Origin: Planctomycetota bacterium
GTDB taxonomy: Bacteria > Planctomycetota > Phycisphaerae > WQYP01
NCBI GenBank assembly: GCA_021818445.1
Contig: JAKAEB010000044.1
Span: forward strand, 1 to 32,285
Direction of reading: 5' to 3'
DNA length: 32,285 bases
Shown here: one piece after another, positions 7,153 to 15,376 of the stretch
How positions within the stretch are numbered: the first letter of the stretch is position 1
Layout: each line of letters starts with the position of its first letter
Position numbers and translations under genes: made by a program
The notes under the pieces: model-generated
Databases searched by the model: none
Told to the model about the DNA's origin: nothing
The model's input: only the letters and a program-made list of their open reading frames with translations

Positions 7153-7183
7153 ACCCGCCGGGACAAGCCCGGCGGCTCGCTGG
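7153..7183 (-). repeat. Dispersed GC hairpin repeat R2, right inverted copy
   Basis: Exact reverse complement of 312-342 (31/31), with an 8-bp stem and a 5-base loop. Confidence 0.75.
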
Positions 7184-7581
7184 CTGTAGTAGTGTTATAT
7201 TGTTTTTATAAATTCCTCCGTGGTTCTCCGGCCCAGCGCAGGATAATAAAACCGCTCTGTGTGTTACCCGTTCGCATTTCGATGATTGGCCAAATAACGT
7301 TAAATGAGCACCCCTGGGTAAACCCCGTGCTATGTTGTGTTTAGCGAAAACCGCCAACCTCTGCATCGACAAGCAAAAAGGAAAACAGGACACAGACGCC
7401 CTGATTTACGGTACAGACTCCTGACCGCAAATGCCATCTTCAGCACCCAAGTGCGAAGGCTGGGTTAATCGTCCTGAGACTGGCCTGCCGCAGGATGGAT
7501 GACAATACCGGTGTTTCGCCTCGCGCACACTGACGCCTGCAAAATGCCTTCATTATTTCCCTTGTACCCGGGGGTGCCACG

Positions 7582-9189
7582 CTACTTATGAACCAGCGGC
7601 CAGCGGTCGGTTTTGAAAGGTAACACCGGCATGTCCATTCCATCTTCCAAGTTGGGTTGGGCAAGAGAACTCAATGCGAACCGCACGGCTATCGGATGCC
7701 GAACCTTCGGCGACCAGACCACAACCGTGTCGCCCAGAATTTTTGCAGATGCAGGAACAAATTGTCGGTTGGTGCCCGCAACCAGAAACCAATCTGGTGC
7801 CTTGCCATCTCGCGTTCTAAGGCCCTGGCGGATCCCGCTGAAAGAAATCACACATCGGTTGGCGCGTATCTGCATTGATTGATACATCGGGCCAAGAGTC
7901 TTTAACTTTCCGCGTTGATAGACCATATGCAATGCCAGAATTGACAAACGCAATCCTACATCCTGTTTATCCTGGTAGTGCATTTTCCTGCAATTGCCCA
8001 AATCCATGGTGCCAACTAAACCAACGTGCTTCAGACGACGCACGGCGTCCTGTTCAGACAGCCAGACGATCGGCTCGCCGACAGTGGGAGATGGATAGTG
8101 GAAGTAGGGCGCAATCTGAACCAGCAGAAAAGGCATGTTGCTCCGATGCCAGTCTTGCCGCCAACCCCGAATCATGGCGGCCAATCGAACGGCGTAAAGC
8201 GGATCGTTGATCCACGCGTTATTTTCTCCCTGGTACCAAACCACCCCTTTGATGGCCAGGGGAATCAGCGGGTGGATCATTGCATGAAAAATCGATGCCG
8301 GTGCCATATCCGGTGAGGGGCGACTAAGCGTAAACGGGTTTGGCGGTTTTTTAAATGTCGGTCTGCCCGTGAGGCGTTTGCCCTGAGCCAGGGCCTGCTT
8401 TTCGGCGGCATGCCAGCGCTGTAACGCAGCGTGGTATACAGCCAGTTGGTGGCGATAGCGCGTCGCGGCCTTTTTAAACCACTCAACATCCCCGTGAAGC
8501 GCAGGTGTCTGCCGCAGAGCGCTCATAGGTGTCCATGATTCGATCACTGTGCCCCCATATGAGGAATCAATCAGGCCGATCGGCACATGGATATGTCGGC
8601 CCAAATCGCGACCGAAAAAATAGGCCACGGCGCTGAAAGATTTAATATTAGCCGGTGTGCACCGCATCCAATGGGCGCGGGCATCCGAAAGTGGTTTCGG
8701 GGTGTTGTTGCGCGGTATCTTCAGCAGGCGAATCAGCGGATAGCGTGCCGCGGCCACCTCACGGGTGGCGTGCAGCACGTGTCCCCACCATCCGTCAACG
8801 GGGAATTGCATGTTTGATTGTCCTGAACACAGCCACACATCACCCACCAAGACATGGTGAAAGACCAGACGATGGCGGCCGGTGACTATTAAATTGCGTC
8901 CATGCCGGTCGGCTTTCATCGGAGGCAGCATGACGCGCCATTCTCCATTGGCTTTGGTGATGGCAGCCATCCGTCGGCCGGCAAATTGCACGGTTACACG
9001 TTCACCGGGCGTGGCCCAGCCCCAGAGAGGCGCACGCATGTTGCGCTGCAGCACCATGCTGTCTGAGAAAAACTGGGGCAACCGAAGTCGCGCATGCAGG
9101 GTTCCAAAGGGCAAAAACACTCCGACGGTCAAAATGATCAGGCGCAGCCAGGACGTGGCATTTATGTCAGATTTTGGTTGAGTTCCCAT
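7582..9189 (-). CDS. Sialate O-acetylesterase-like SGNH esterase (last gene of operon)
   Basis: A 535-residue exported esterase of the SASA/SGNH family, which removes O-acetyl groups from sugars. A hydrophobic signal or anchor lies near residues 15-33. The nucleophile block GDVWLCSGQSNM puts the catalytic Ser at residue 125; WYQGENN near residue 320 is block III; KMHYQDKQDVG near 404 carries the catalytic His. Family members I know usually have Asp two residues before that His (D-x-H); here it is Lys. Start 9189 is preferred to 9204 because GGAG lies 9 bases before it and no RBS precedes 9204. It is the distal gene of the rhamnogalacturonan cluster, where the likely substrate is acetylated pectin rather than sialic acid. 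Confidence 0.9.
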   Translation of the reverse strand: MGTQPKSDINATSWLRLIILTVGVFLPFGTLHARLRLPQFFSDSMVLQRNMRAPLWGWATPGERVTVQFAGRRMAAITKANGEWRVMLPPMKADRHGRNLIVTGRHRLVFHHVLVGDVWLCSGQSNMQFPVDGWWGHVLHATREVAAARYPLIRLLKIPRNNTPKPLSDARAHWMRCTPANIKSFSAVAYFFGRDLGRHIHVPIGLIDSSYGGTVIESWTPMSALRQTPALHGDVEWFKKAATRYRHQLAVYHAALQRWHAAEKQALAQGKRLTGRPTFKKPPNPFTLSRPSPDMAPASIFHAMIHPLIPLAIKGVVWYQGENNAWINDPLYAVRLAAMIRGWRQDWHRSNMPFLLVQIAPYFHYPSPTVGEPIVWLSEQDAVRRLKHVGLVGTMDLGNCRKMHYQDKQDVGLRLSILALHMVYQRGKLKTLGPMYQSMQIRANRCVISFSGIRQGLRTRDGKAPDWFLVAGTNRQFVPASAKILGDTVVVWSPKVRHPIAVRFALSSLAQPNLEDGMDMPVLPFKTDRWPLVHK

Positions 9190-9206
9190 TGATACACGCT
9201 CCATTC

Positions 9207-9220
9207 TTGATTTAGATCAA
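9207..9220. promoter_or_regulatory. FNR/CRP-like palindrome
   Basis: TTGATTTAGATCAA is an exact fit to the FNR-type pattern TTGAT-N4-ATCAA. It lies 18 bases before the esterase start, close for an activator site; it might act as a repressor site or be chance. A 10-base exact motif is expected about 0.03 times in a window of this size under equal base frequencies. Confidence 0.3.
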
Positions 9221-9306
9221 CCATTGCATACGCATGGCAGAAGTTAAATTTCAGTGTGGCGGTTCTTTCGCCTTTCGCGACCACACCTTGCAAACCTAAG
9301 GGCCGA

Positions 9307-9603
9307 TCAATTGCCTACTCCCTTGTTAGTTGACGGCTCAAACGTCAGCACCTGTCCCGGCTTGGTTTGCATCTTGATTGATCGGCGCGGCCGCAGCAGC
9401 GCACGATGGCCCGCCAGTTTTGCCGGGCGGTTATCCCACGGACTGATCAGTCTTAAATTTCCGCCGTGAATACACCGTACGGTTATCCACATCACCCGGC
9501 CACCCTCCAGCCTGCCGGAGATGGCAAAATCACCGCACGCCATGGCCAGCAACGACACGCCCACCTGCGAAAATATTAATGGTAAAAGCTTCACGCTTTT
9601 CAT
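9307..9603 (-). pseudogene. Remnant of a glycoside hydrolase C-terminal domain (98 residues)
   Basis: The ORF lies 70 bases after the DUF1961 stop and 117 bases before the esterase start. From residue ~25 it reads like the terminal beta-sandwich of GH95-type alpha-L-fucosidases and related enzymes: a '(I/L)xGRLEGGRV' strand, then 'IHGGNLRLISPW' and a final 'GQVLTF' strand. That domain ordinarily ends proteins of 700 or more residues, and no catalytic part is present upstream. An ATG with GGGG before it exists, so a small functional protein cannot be excluded. The family assignment rests on pattern memory. Confidence 0.5.
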
Positions 9604-9673
9604 GTCATACCCCAGATTTTGCTAATTGGCCCAACATACGCCCCATCGGCAGCCACCCGCCCGGGACCGACTC

Positions 9674-10900
9674 CTATGACATCGGTTGCTCCAGCGACCA
9701 GATGCGGACCCGACGATACGCACCCACCGTACCTGCCATTTGCCGAAACCCCAGGCGGCCACCGCGATATGCCGCGCCGTATCGCGGCGCGTCCCGGTCC
9801 TGCCAGTCGATTATGACCCGTTCTCCGCTTTGAAATTGAATATGATTTCCCTGCTTAATCAACCGCAGTCTTTGATAGTCAGGCGAGTGGGGACGAACGG
9901 CCACTGCACCTTGGGCCGCCAGATAAAAACCGCTGTTCTTCCGTAGATTGGATGTCGGTCGGCCGGTCTGAAACAATGGCAGATGTGCGAAGCAGGTGAT
10001 GTGATAATTCATTAAATCTCCCTGCGTATACTGGGTGAATACACCGTTGCGCGGTCGCAGCGATTGATCAAAAATATCCTGGTTGCCAGATCCATGGGCG
10101 GCAAAAAAAATGATCGCCAAACCGTTTTCTGACAGCGGCTTGAACTCCCATTCGGCGATGAAGCCATCCGGCAGGATTGGCGGAGCCCAATACACAAAAT
10201 GTCCCGGTTGGTTGGTGGCAAGATCGGATCTGGTGCGCAGCGTCATCGCCCCTCCATCAGCGATGGCGGCTTGCCCCGGTCCCTCCATAACCCAATTGGG
10301 CCATGGGCGTCGGCTGTCCCCATCCGCATTAAATATTAATTTCCGGCGTAACTCGCCAGGATCGACAGGTGGCGGCTCATCAGCACCTTCGATGAGTGTG
10401 CGGTCGCGGTGCAGCATCGAGCTTGGAACCAGCGCCGCAATCTGCTCCGGCGGGATAAATTGACACGAGGCTACCGCGTCCGATACGCGGTAGGGGGCTG
10501 GCATGGTAACGAGTTTCTGCGATTGGCCAGATACCGCCCACGGGGCAAAGTGTGTCCCGGGCAATCGCAAGGGTATACCGTTGAAATAACCATCACATCG
10601 TCCAATGGCCGCATCCCATGTGAATTGCAGATAATAATCGCGCGGGCCACCAAGATCGATGAAATCCACCATAAAGCCACGGTCATAGCGTGCGGCACCA
10701 GCAGCCTGTTCCCATTCAAAGGTTATATTAATGGTGGTGGGACTGCTGATCAATCGGCAAAGCGCCAATCCCGGCAGTCTTACGATGATATGATCGAAAG
10801 CCTGGGCATAAATGCCGTTGCGCAAAGATTCCGGCACGCTGAGTTTGAAGCCCAGATACCCCACTTGGGAGATAGGCTGCGGCAAATGACTTTCAATCAT
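9674..10900 (-). CDS. DUF1961 family protein with extra N-terminal domain
   Basis: A 408-residue protein. Residues ~185-405 fit the DUF1961 family, a concanavalin-like beta-sandwich found beside polysaccharide lyases and hydrolases: EWEFKPLSENGLAIIFFAA (250-268), DIFD.SL.PR.G.F.QYT (275-292), YHI, LRKN.GFYL (319-327) and GGRLGFRQM (380-388). Residues 1-180 form an additional beta-rich region I do not recognise. No signal peptide is visible, so it may be cytoplasmic or lack its true N-terminus. GGAGG lies 5 bases before the ATG, a strong start. It follows the GH35 gene by 79 bases. Activity is unproven; binding or hydrolysis of pectin fragments is a guess from context. Confidence 0.82.
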   Translation of the reverse strand: MIESHLPQPISQVGYLGFKLSVPESLRNGIYAQAFDHIIVRLPGLALCRLISSPTTINITFEWEQAAGAARYDRGFMVDFIDLGGPRDYYLQFTWDAAIGRCDGYFNGIPLRLPGTHFAPWAVSGQSQKLVTMPAPYRVSDAVASCQFIPPEQIAALVPSSMLHRDRTLIEGADEPPPVDPGELRRKLIFNADGDSRRPWPNWVMEGPGQAAIADGGAMTLRTRSDLATNQPGHFVYWAPPILPDGFIAEWEFKPLSENGLAIIFFAAHGSGNQDIFDQSLRPRNGVFTQYTQGDLMNYHITCFAHLPLFQTGRPTSNLRKNSGFYLAAQGAVAVRPHSPDYQRLRLIKQGNHIQFQSGERVIIDWQDRDAPRYGAAYRGGRLGFRQMAGTVGAYRRVRIWSLEQPMS

Positions 10901-10979
10901 GAATGCCTCCGTTCAGACTCACGCCGTTTTGGTCATGCAGTAACGCAGCGCAAAGTTGCAAATCGAACAATTCTGGACC

Positions 10980-13712
10980 CTACGCCTTGACCTTGTATTC
11001 CGCATACACGCGATAGGGCAGCACGGCGGCGGCATGCACACCAGGTGCCTTATCAACCGGACGCAGACACACGGCGATAACATTGGCCTCACCGGCGGGG
11101 CGGAGCCAATTATCAGGAATATAATATTCTCTCTGACCGCCGTTCTGCCAGAACCTGCCGATCCAGTGACCATTGACATATAGCAGGCCATTACCGCTGG
11201 CATCTATCTTCAGACACCATGGAACCCAGATATCGGCTGCAACCTCCGGCAAAGTAAATTCCATACGATACCAATGCAGCAGTGCCCCGGCATCTGGTGC
11301 CGCATCACCCATTTTGCAGACTTTCCAATGCGTGGCGTCATATCCAGGTTGGTACCAGCCACCTCGTACGCCGACAGGCTCCGCCGACAGAAGCATGGGG
11401 CCGTGTTGCCGTCCCAGCGTGTCGGGCTGGTAAAGCAATTGCACGCCACCTAATCCACCCGTCCGGCCAAAAACCTGTACCACGACTGCAATGGAATTTC
11501 TTCCTGCCCGGGCCGCCGAGGTAATATCCACAGTAGCACCCTGTCCAGCGGCCATACCGATTTGTCTGCCATTCACGAATACCCACCCTCGGGAAGATAT
11601 GTGAGCAAAGCGCAGCAGCGTCTTGCGGGCATTGATATCCCTGCGCGACAGGGTAAATTCCGACCGCAAAATGCCGGCCTTGCGATGTCCTATCTGCTGC
11701 GGCGGCTTATCGCCGATATCCAGCCGCCTCCATGACGAATCGTCAAAATCCGCCTGTACCTGTGGCAGTGATGATACTTTGCGGGGCAGTTTACTGATCG
11801 CGGCCAGACGCCATGCTGTGACCATGTCTGCGCCCTGTTGATAGGGCATAACCCCGACACGTTCAATACCGTAGGGAGCTTGCAAACCCCATCCGTTATC
11901 AACGTGCCCTGTATTTTCATAAAGATATGTGACCTCGCTTACACGATGCAGGCTTTGATGCAAAGGCAGAATCGCCAGTGCACCGGTCTGGGCAAGGGGC
12001 CGTGCAACATGCCCATTGACAGTGGCGATAACGGAGTCCTGCCCGGGCAAGCCAACGCTCAAGGCGATGGATTTGCCCGCGACGCTTGCGCTGGTTTCTA
12101 TCTGGCAGCGATAGTAGCTCATGGTGCTTTCATAAACTCCCATTTGCGCCAGCGATTGGCCTGCCGGAACGTGCTTCCAATTGGACGGCAACGGATCAGC
12201 GTGATATTGGAGGCGTTCAATGTGAACCGCCGACGGAATGTTTCGAGGGCGGGGCGGTAATGGCTGGCTCTTAAGCAGCCACCGGCCAGTCATGTGATTT
12301 GTTCCGGCCGGTATAAAGAATATATTAAAATCGCCGGCGGTCAGCCGGTAGGTAAGTTCCATATCAGGATATGGGCCGACGGATAACCGCGTGCGCCCCG
12401 CCGCAGTGCGCATCCGATCGGGGTTGAATACGAATAAATAAATATCGCGGTTATCCGCAATGCGTGCCCATATTTTTAGCGCAGGCTTGCCGGCCATTTT
12501 TACGGGCAGATGTGTGGCCCGCGCCAGCGCCGTCCCGTGCAATTGAAACATCTTTCCCAGGGCTTTAACTTTCTGCCATTTGGCACCTACGCCGCCGCAT
12601 TCCCTTATGGCCGCGCTATAGTCGTAACTCGTCGCCACGCCCTGCGCCGCATGGGAAGCAAAATTGGTACCGCCAAAAAGCATGTAATAATTCAAAGCGG
12701 TCATGCCGTGGGCCACCGAATAAAGCGTAAGGGCATTGGTTTGTTCGGGACTGCATTGATCGGGATAGGCGTCGACATCCGTTCGCAGGGATGGCGACGC
12801 CGATACTGGTGTGAACCATCCTCCTTGCATTTCAGCCGCCATCACCGGCGCATCTTCCTGTCCGGTGCGGTAATGTTTGATCCGATGCCCCATGGCACCC
12901 AGATCCCAGCCGGGATATCGGTCAATGGTATCAAATATTTCATGGGCGATGCGACCATGACTCCCCACCACAAACCCGGCTAAGTTGCTCATCAGCGGCA
13001 CCCGTATGCCGTGACCGCGCGCCTGTTGGACTAAGTCTTCCATGTGGCGCTTTTTCTGGGCCAGCGGTATGCCAATAAGACCGTATTCGTTTTCAATTTG
13101 AACCAATATGATCCCGCGGCCTCCCTTTGGTTTACGCAAAAGCTGGTGCCGTGCCACCACCGGACACACCGCACCCATCCAGTGATTGGCCCACTGGGTG
13201 TATTCCGGGTTGGCTGTCCTTACCCACATGCCGCGATAGTGGGGGGGAATCTTAGTCATCAGCCATTGGGGATAGCCACCGGTGTCCCATTCGCCACACA
13301 AGTACGGACCGACACGCATGGAAATGTAAAAACCATAATCCGTTGCCATCGTAAGAAATGCATCCAACTCCTCCATGTTGACACGCGAATAATCTTCGGG
13401 CCCGGAAGGCGGCAGCGGCTCATGATAGTTCCATGAGGCGTAGGTTTGAATCGTGTTGAAGCCGGCATCGCGAATTTTGGCGAAGCGCTGCGGCCAGAGT
13501 TCCCGCGGACAGCGAAAATAATGAAACGAACCGCTGAAAATAAAAAATGGCTTGTCTTCAATAAAAAAACTGCGTCCGTCATAGCGGATTCGATCCGGCG
13601 CGTAAAATTGCTGCATGGGTGGCTGGAGATGCGCGGCCAACCGCCCGGCAGCACCTGTACCACCCATTAACCCCGTAATACCGGCCAACTTAAGTAAATC
13701 ACGACGATTCAT
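10980..13712 (-). CDS. GH35 beta-galactosidase, Tat-exported
   Basis: A 910-residue glycoside hydrolase family 35 enzyme that would cleave terminal beta-galactose, here probably from galactan or arabinogalactan side chains of rhamnogalacturonan I. The N-terminus NRRDLLKLAG plus a hydrophobic Gly/Ala stretch fits a Tat signal. The TIM barrel begins near residue 40 (SGSFHYFR, YASWNYHEP, RVGPYLCGEWD). The acid/base is Glu209 in QIENEYG and the nucleophile is probably Glu294 in AEMQGGW. Residues ~400-910 are beta-sandwich domains typical of longer GH35 proteins, with two jelly-roll segments (W.FVNGR near 670 and LYVNGHWIGRFW near 855). GGAG precedes the ATG by 7 bases. Confidence 0.93.
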   Translation of the reverse strand: MNRRDLLKLAGITGLMGGTGAAGRLAAHLQPPMQQFYAPDRIRYDGRSFFIEDKPFFIFSGSFHYFRCPRELWPQRFAKIRDAGFNTIQTYASWNYHEPLPPSGPEDYSRVNMEELDAFLTMATDYGFYISMRVGPYLCGEWDTGGYPQWLMTKIPPHYRGMWVRTANPEYTQWANHWMGAVCPVVARHQLLRKPKGGRGIILVQIENEYGLIGIPLAQKKRHMEDLVQQARGHGIRVPLMSNLAGFVVGSHGRIAHEIFDTIDRYPGWDLGAMGHRIKHYRTGQEDAPVMAAEMQGGWFTPVSASPSLRTDVDAYPDQCSPEQTNALTLYSVAHGMTALNYYMLFGGTNFASHAAQGVATSYDYSAAIRECGGVGAKWQKVKALGKMFQLHGTALARATHLPVKMAGKPALKIWARIADNRDIYLFVFNPDRMRTAAGRTRLSVGPYPDMELTYRLTAGDFNIFFIPAGTNHMTGRWLLKSQPLPPRPRNIPSAVHIERLQYHADPLPSNWKHVPAGQSLAQMGVYESTMSYYRCQIETSASVAGKSIALSVGLPGQDSVIATVNGHVARPLAQTGALAILPLHQSLHRVSEVTYLYENTGHVDNGWGLQAPYGIERVGVMPYQQGADMVTAWRLAAISKLPRKVSSLPQVQADFDDSSWRRLDIGDKPPQQIGHRKAGILRSEFTLSRRDINARKTLLRFAHISSRGWVFVNGRQIGMAAGQGATVDITSAARAGRNSIAVVVQVFGRTGGLGGVQLLYQPDTLGRQHGPMLLSAEPVGVRGGWYQPGYDATHWKVCKMGDAAPDAGALLHWYRMEFTLPEVAADIWVPWCLKIDASGNGLLYVNGHWIGRFWQNGGQREYYIPDNWLRPAGEANVIAVCLRPVDKAPGVHAAAVLPYRVYAEYKVKA

Positions 13713-13769
13713 GTTACATCTCCATCTGCATCAATATCTCGATTGCGTGGTCTGCGGTTCAAACTGCGA

Positions 13770-15350
13770 CTATTTCAACTTCGCTTCAAACGGCATCGCC
13801 GGCAGGCCATTTTTACCCATCAAGTTGGGCATGGCGGTGTCGTACCATCCGAATCGCACCGCCGTGGGATGCGCCACCTTTGTGGCGTTCACCCAAACCT
13901 GATCTCCATGAATGGTTGCTGTCGCTTTGACAAATTGACCGGTGCGCCCGGCAATTTCAAACCAATTCAGGGGCTTGCCGTTTCGCGACACCAGACCCCC
14001 ATCCACGTGGGCAAAGCGCACGACAGCGGTACTGCCCCGAACTGTTATTGATTGCAACATCGGGCTGCGGGCGCGAATCCCCGGCACATGGTAAACCATC
14101 TCCAGTGCCAGCCGGCTTAGCCGATATCCCTCAGGCCTTTTATTAACCGGATGTCCCTGATAGGGACTGTTGGCGTCCTGTGTGCTGATGATGCCGCAAT
14201 TCGGCAGTCGCTCGGCGGCCCATTCCTGGGCCTGCCAGATTTCCGGCTCGCGTAAATGACCTCCTGAATACTGGGCGTAATCGAACGGTGCAATCTGCAC
14301 CAGCAAAAACGGCAGATTTTTGCGTTTCCATAAAATTCGCCACCACTTAATCATCGCCGCCAAATGGGCGTAATAAAATTGACTCGTGTTGCCGACATTA
14401 TTTTCACCTTGGTACCAAAGTATCCCCTTGACTGCCAGGGGTATTATTGGGGCGATGCGTCCGTTGAAAATGACGGTAGGATTTTGCTTTGTGAAGGAAA
14501 TGGGATCGACCGGCACCATAGGCGGACGCGGAATGTGTCGGTGAGCGGCAATCGCCGCCCGTGCGGCGGCCAGCCAATGCGGCAGGTGGTGCATGTAACC
14601 GATTAAGCTCTTTTGATATCGCGGGTATCGAGCGTACGCATGCTTCAGCCATAGCCATTCGGGGCGTAATGCCGCCGTGCGCTGATAAGCTGCTCGGGGC
14701 AGCCACGGTTGGATGCGGGTACCTCCCCACGCGGATTGAACCAGCCCGATCGGCACATGAATGTGTCTTTGCAGATCGCGACCGAAAAAATAGCCCACCG
14801 CCGAAAAGCTCGCAGCCGTTTTGGGCGTGCACACATTCCACTGGCCGATGATACGATTAACCCGTGGAAAATTGTGGCGTGGAAAGTCGTGATCGACGCT
14901 GGGTAAATTGATTATGCGTATCAAAGGATAATTGGCATGCGCGACAGCATGTTTGCCATTACCGCCCCGAAACCAACCATGCAGCGGATATTCCATGTTG
15001 GATTGGCCGGAGCATATCCATACGTCCCCAACCAGAACATTGTGGAACGCGATGTTGTGCTGCTGTCCGCGGATGACCAGCGTACGCGGTTTTTCGCTGG
15101 CATGCATGGGATTTAGCGTCGCCATCCATCGTCCACGGGCGTTGGCAGTTGTTGTAACTACCTGACCTGCAAATTGGATTTTGACGGATTCGCCGGCGCT
15201 GGCTTTGCCCCAAATATGGTCCGGCATATCGCGCTGCAGTACCATTCGGCTGCTGAACAGATTGGATACCCGAACGGTCGCCTGACAAGCGCCGGCGGCT
15301 GAAAACAAAATCGCACAAGCCGTTAACAGCAATGATCTATTCAATAACAT
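13770..15350 (-). CDS. Sialate O-acetylesterase-like SGNH esterase (second gene of operon)
   Basis: A 526-residue secreted esterase, paralogue of the protein at 7582-9189. A signal peptide covers residues 1-24. Ser117 lies in SGQSNMEYP, WYQGENN is at 312-318, and the catalytic His is probably His400 in YQGHPVNKRPEGYRL; the Asp usually two residues before this His is replaced by Gln, as it is by Lys in the paralogue. A terminal beta domain follows from ~425. CGGAG lies 5 bases before the ATG, and the PL4 stop is 26 bases upstream, so the two are surely cotranscribed. In this setting it would deacetylate the rhamnogalacturonan backbone to let the lyase work. Confidence 0.9.
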   Translation of the reverse strand: MLLNRSLLLTACAILFSAAGACQATVRVSNLFSSRMVLQRDMPDHIWGKASAGESVKIQFAGQVVTTTANARGRWMATLNPMHASEKPRTLVIRGQQHNIAFHNVLVGDVWICSGQSNMEYPLHGWFRGGNGKHAVAHANYPLIRIINLPSVDHDFPRHNFPRVNRIIGQWNVCTPKTAASFSAVGYFFGRDLQRHIHVPIGLVQSAWGGTRIQPWLPRAAYQRTAALRPEWLWLKHAYARYPRYQKSLIGYMHHLPHWLAAARAAIAAHRHIPRPPMVPVDPISFTKQNPTVIFNGRIAPIIPLAVKGILWYQGENNVGNTSQFYYAHLAAMIKWWRILWKRKNLPFLLVQIAPFDYAQYSGGHLREPEIWQAQEWAAERLPNCGIISTQDANSPYQGHPVNKRPEGYRLSRLALEMVYHVPGIRARSPMLQSITVRGSTAVVRFAHVDGGLVSRNGKPLNWFEIAGRTGQFVKATATIHGDQVWVNATKVAHPTAVRFGWYDTAMPNLMGKNGLPAMPFEAKLK

Positions 15351-15376
15351 GCAATCTCCGGAAAATCCGCCGCCAA

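Larger units (their letters stand above)
6673..7581. other. Gene-poor stretch with leader L3 and inverted repeats
   Basis: About 900 bases without a supported gene. It contains the tip-less leader L3 (6918-7000), the inverted copies of repeats R1 (7085-7129) and R2 (7153-7183), and a module near 7205-7240 resembling the reverse complement of 165-205. The frames here (for example 7393-6815 on the minus strand) run through these repeats and are not credible genes. 7385-7581 is the downstream region of the esterase gene. Confidence 0.55.

Noticed and set aside
221-7183. Composite transposon bounded by the inverted repeats
   Set aside because: No transposase, no target-site duplication seen, and the module order differs at the two ends.
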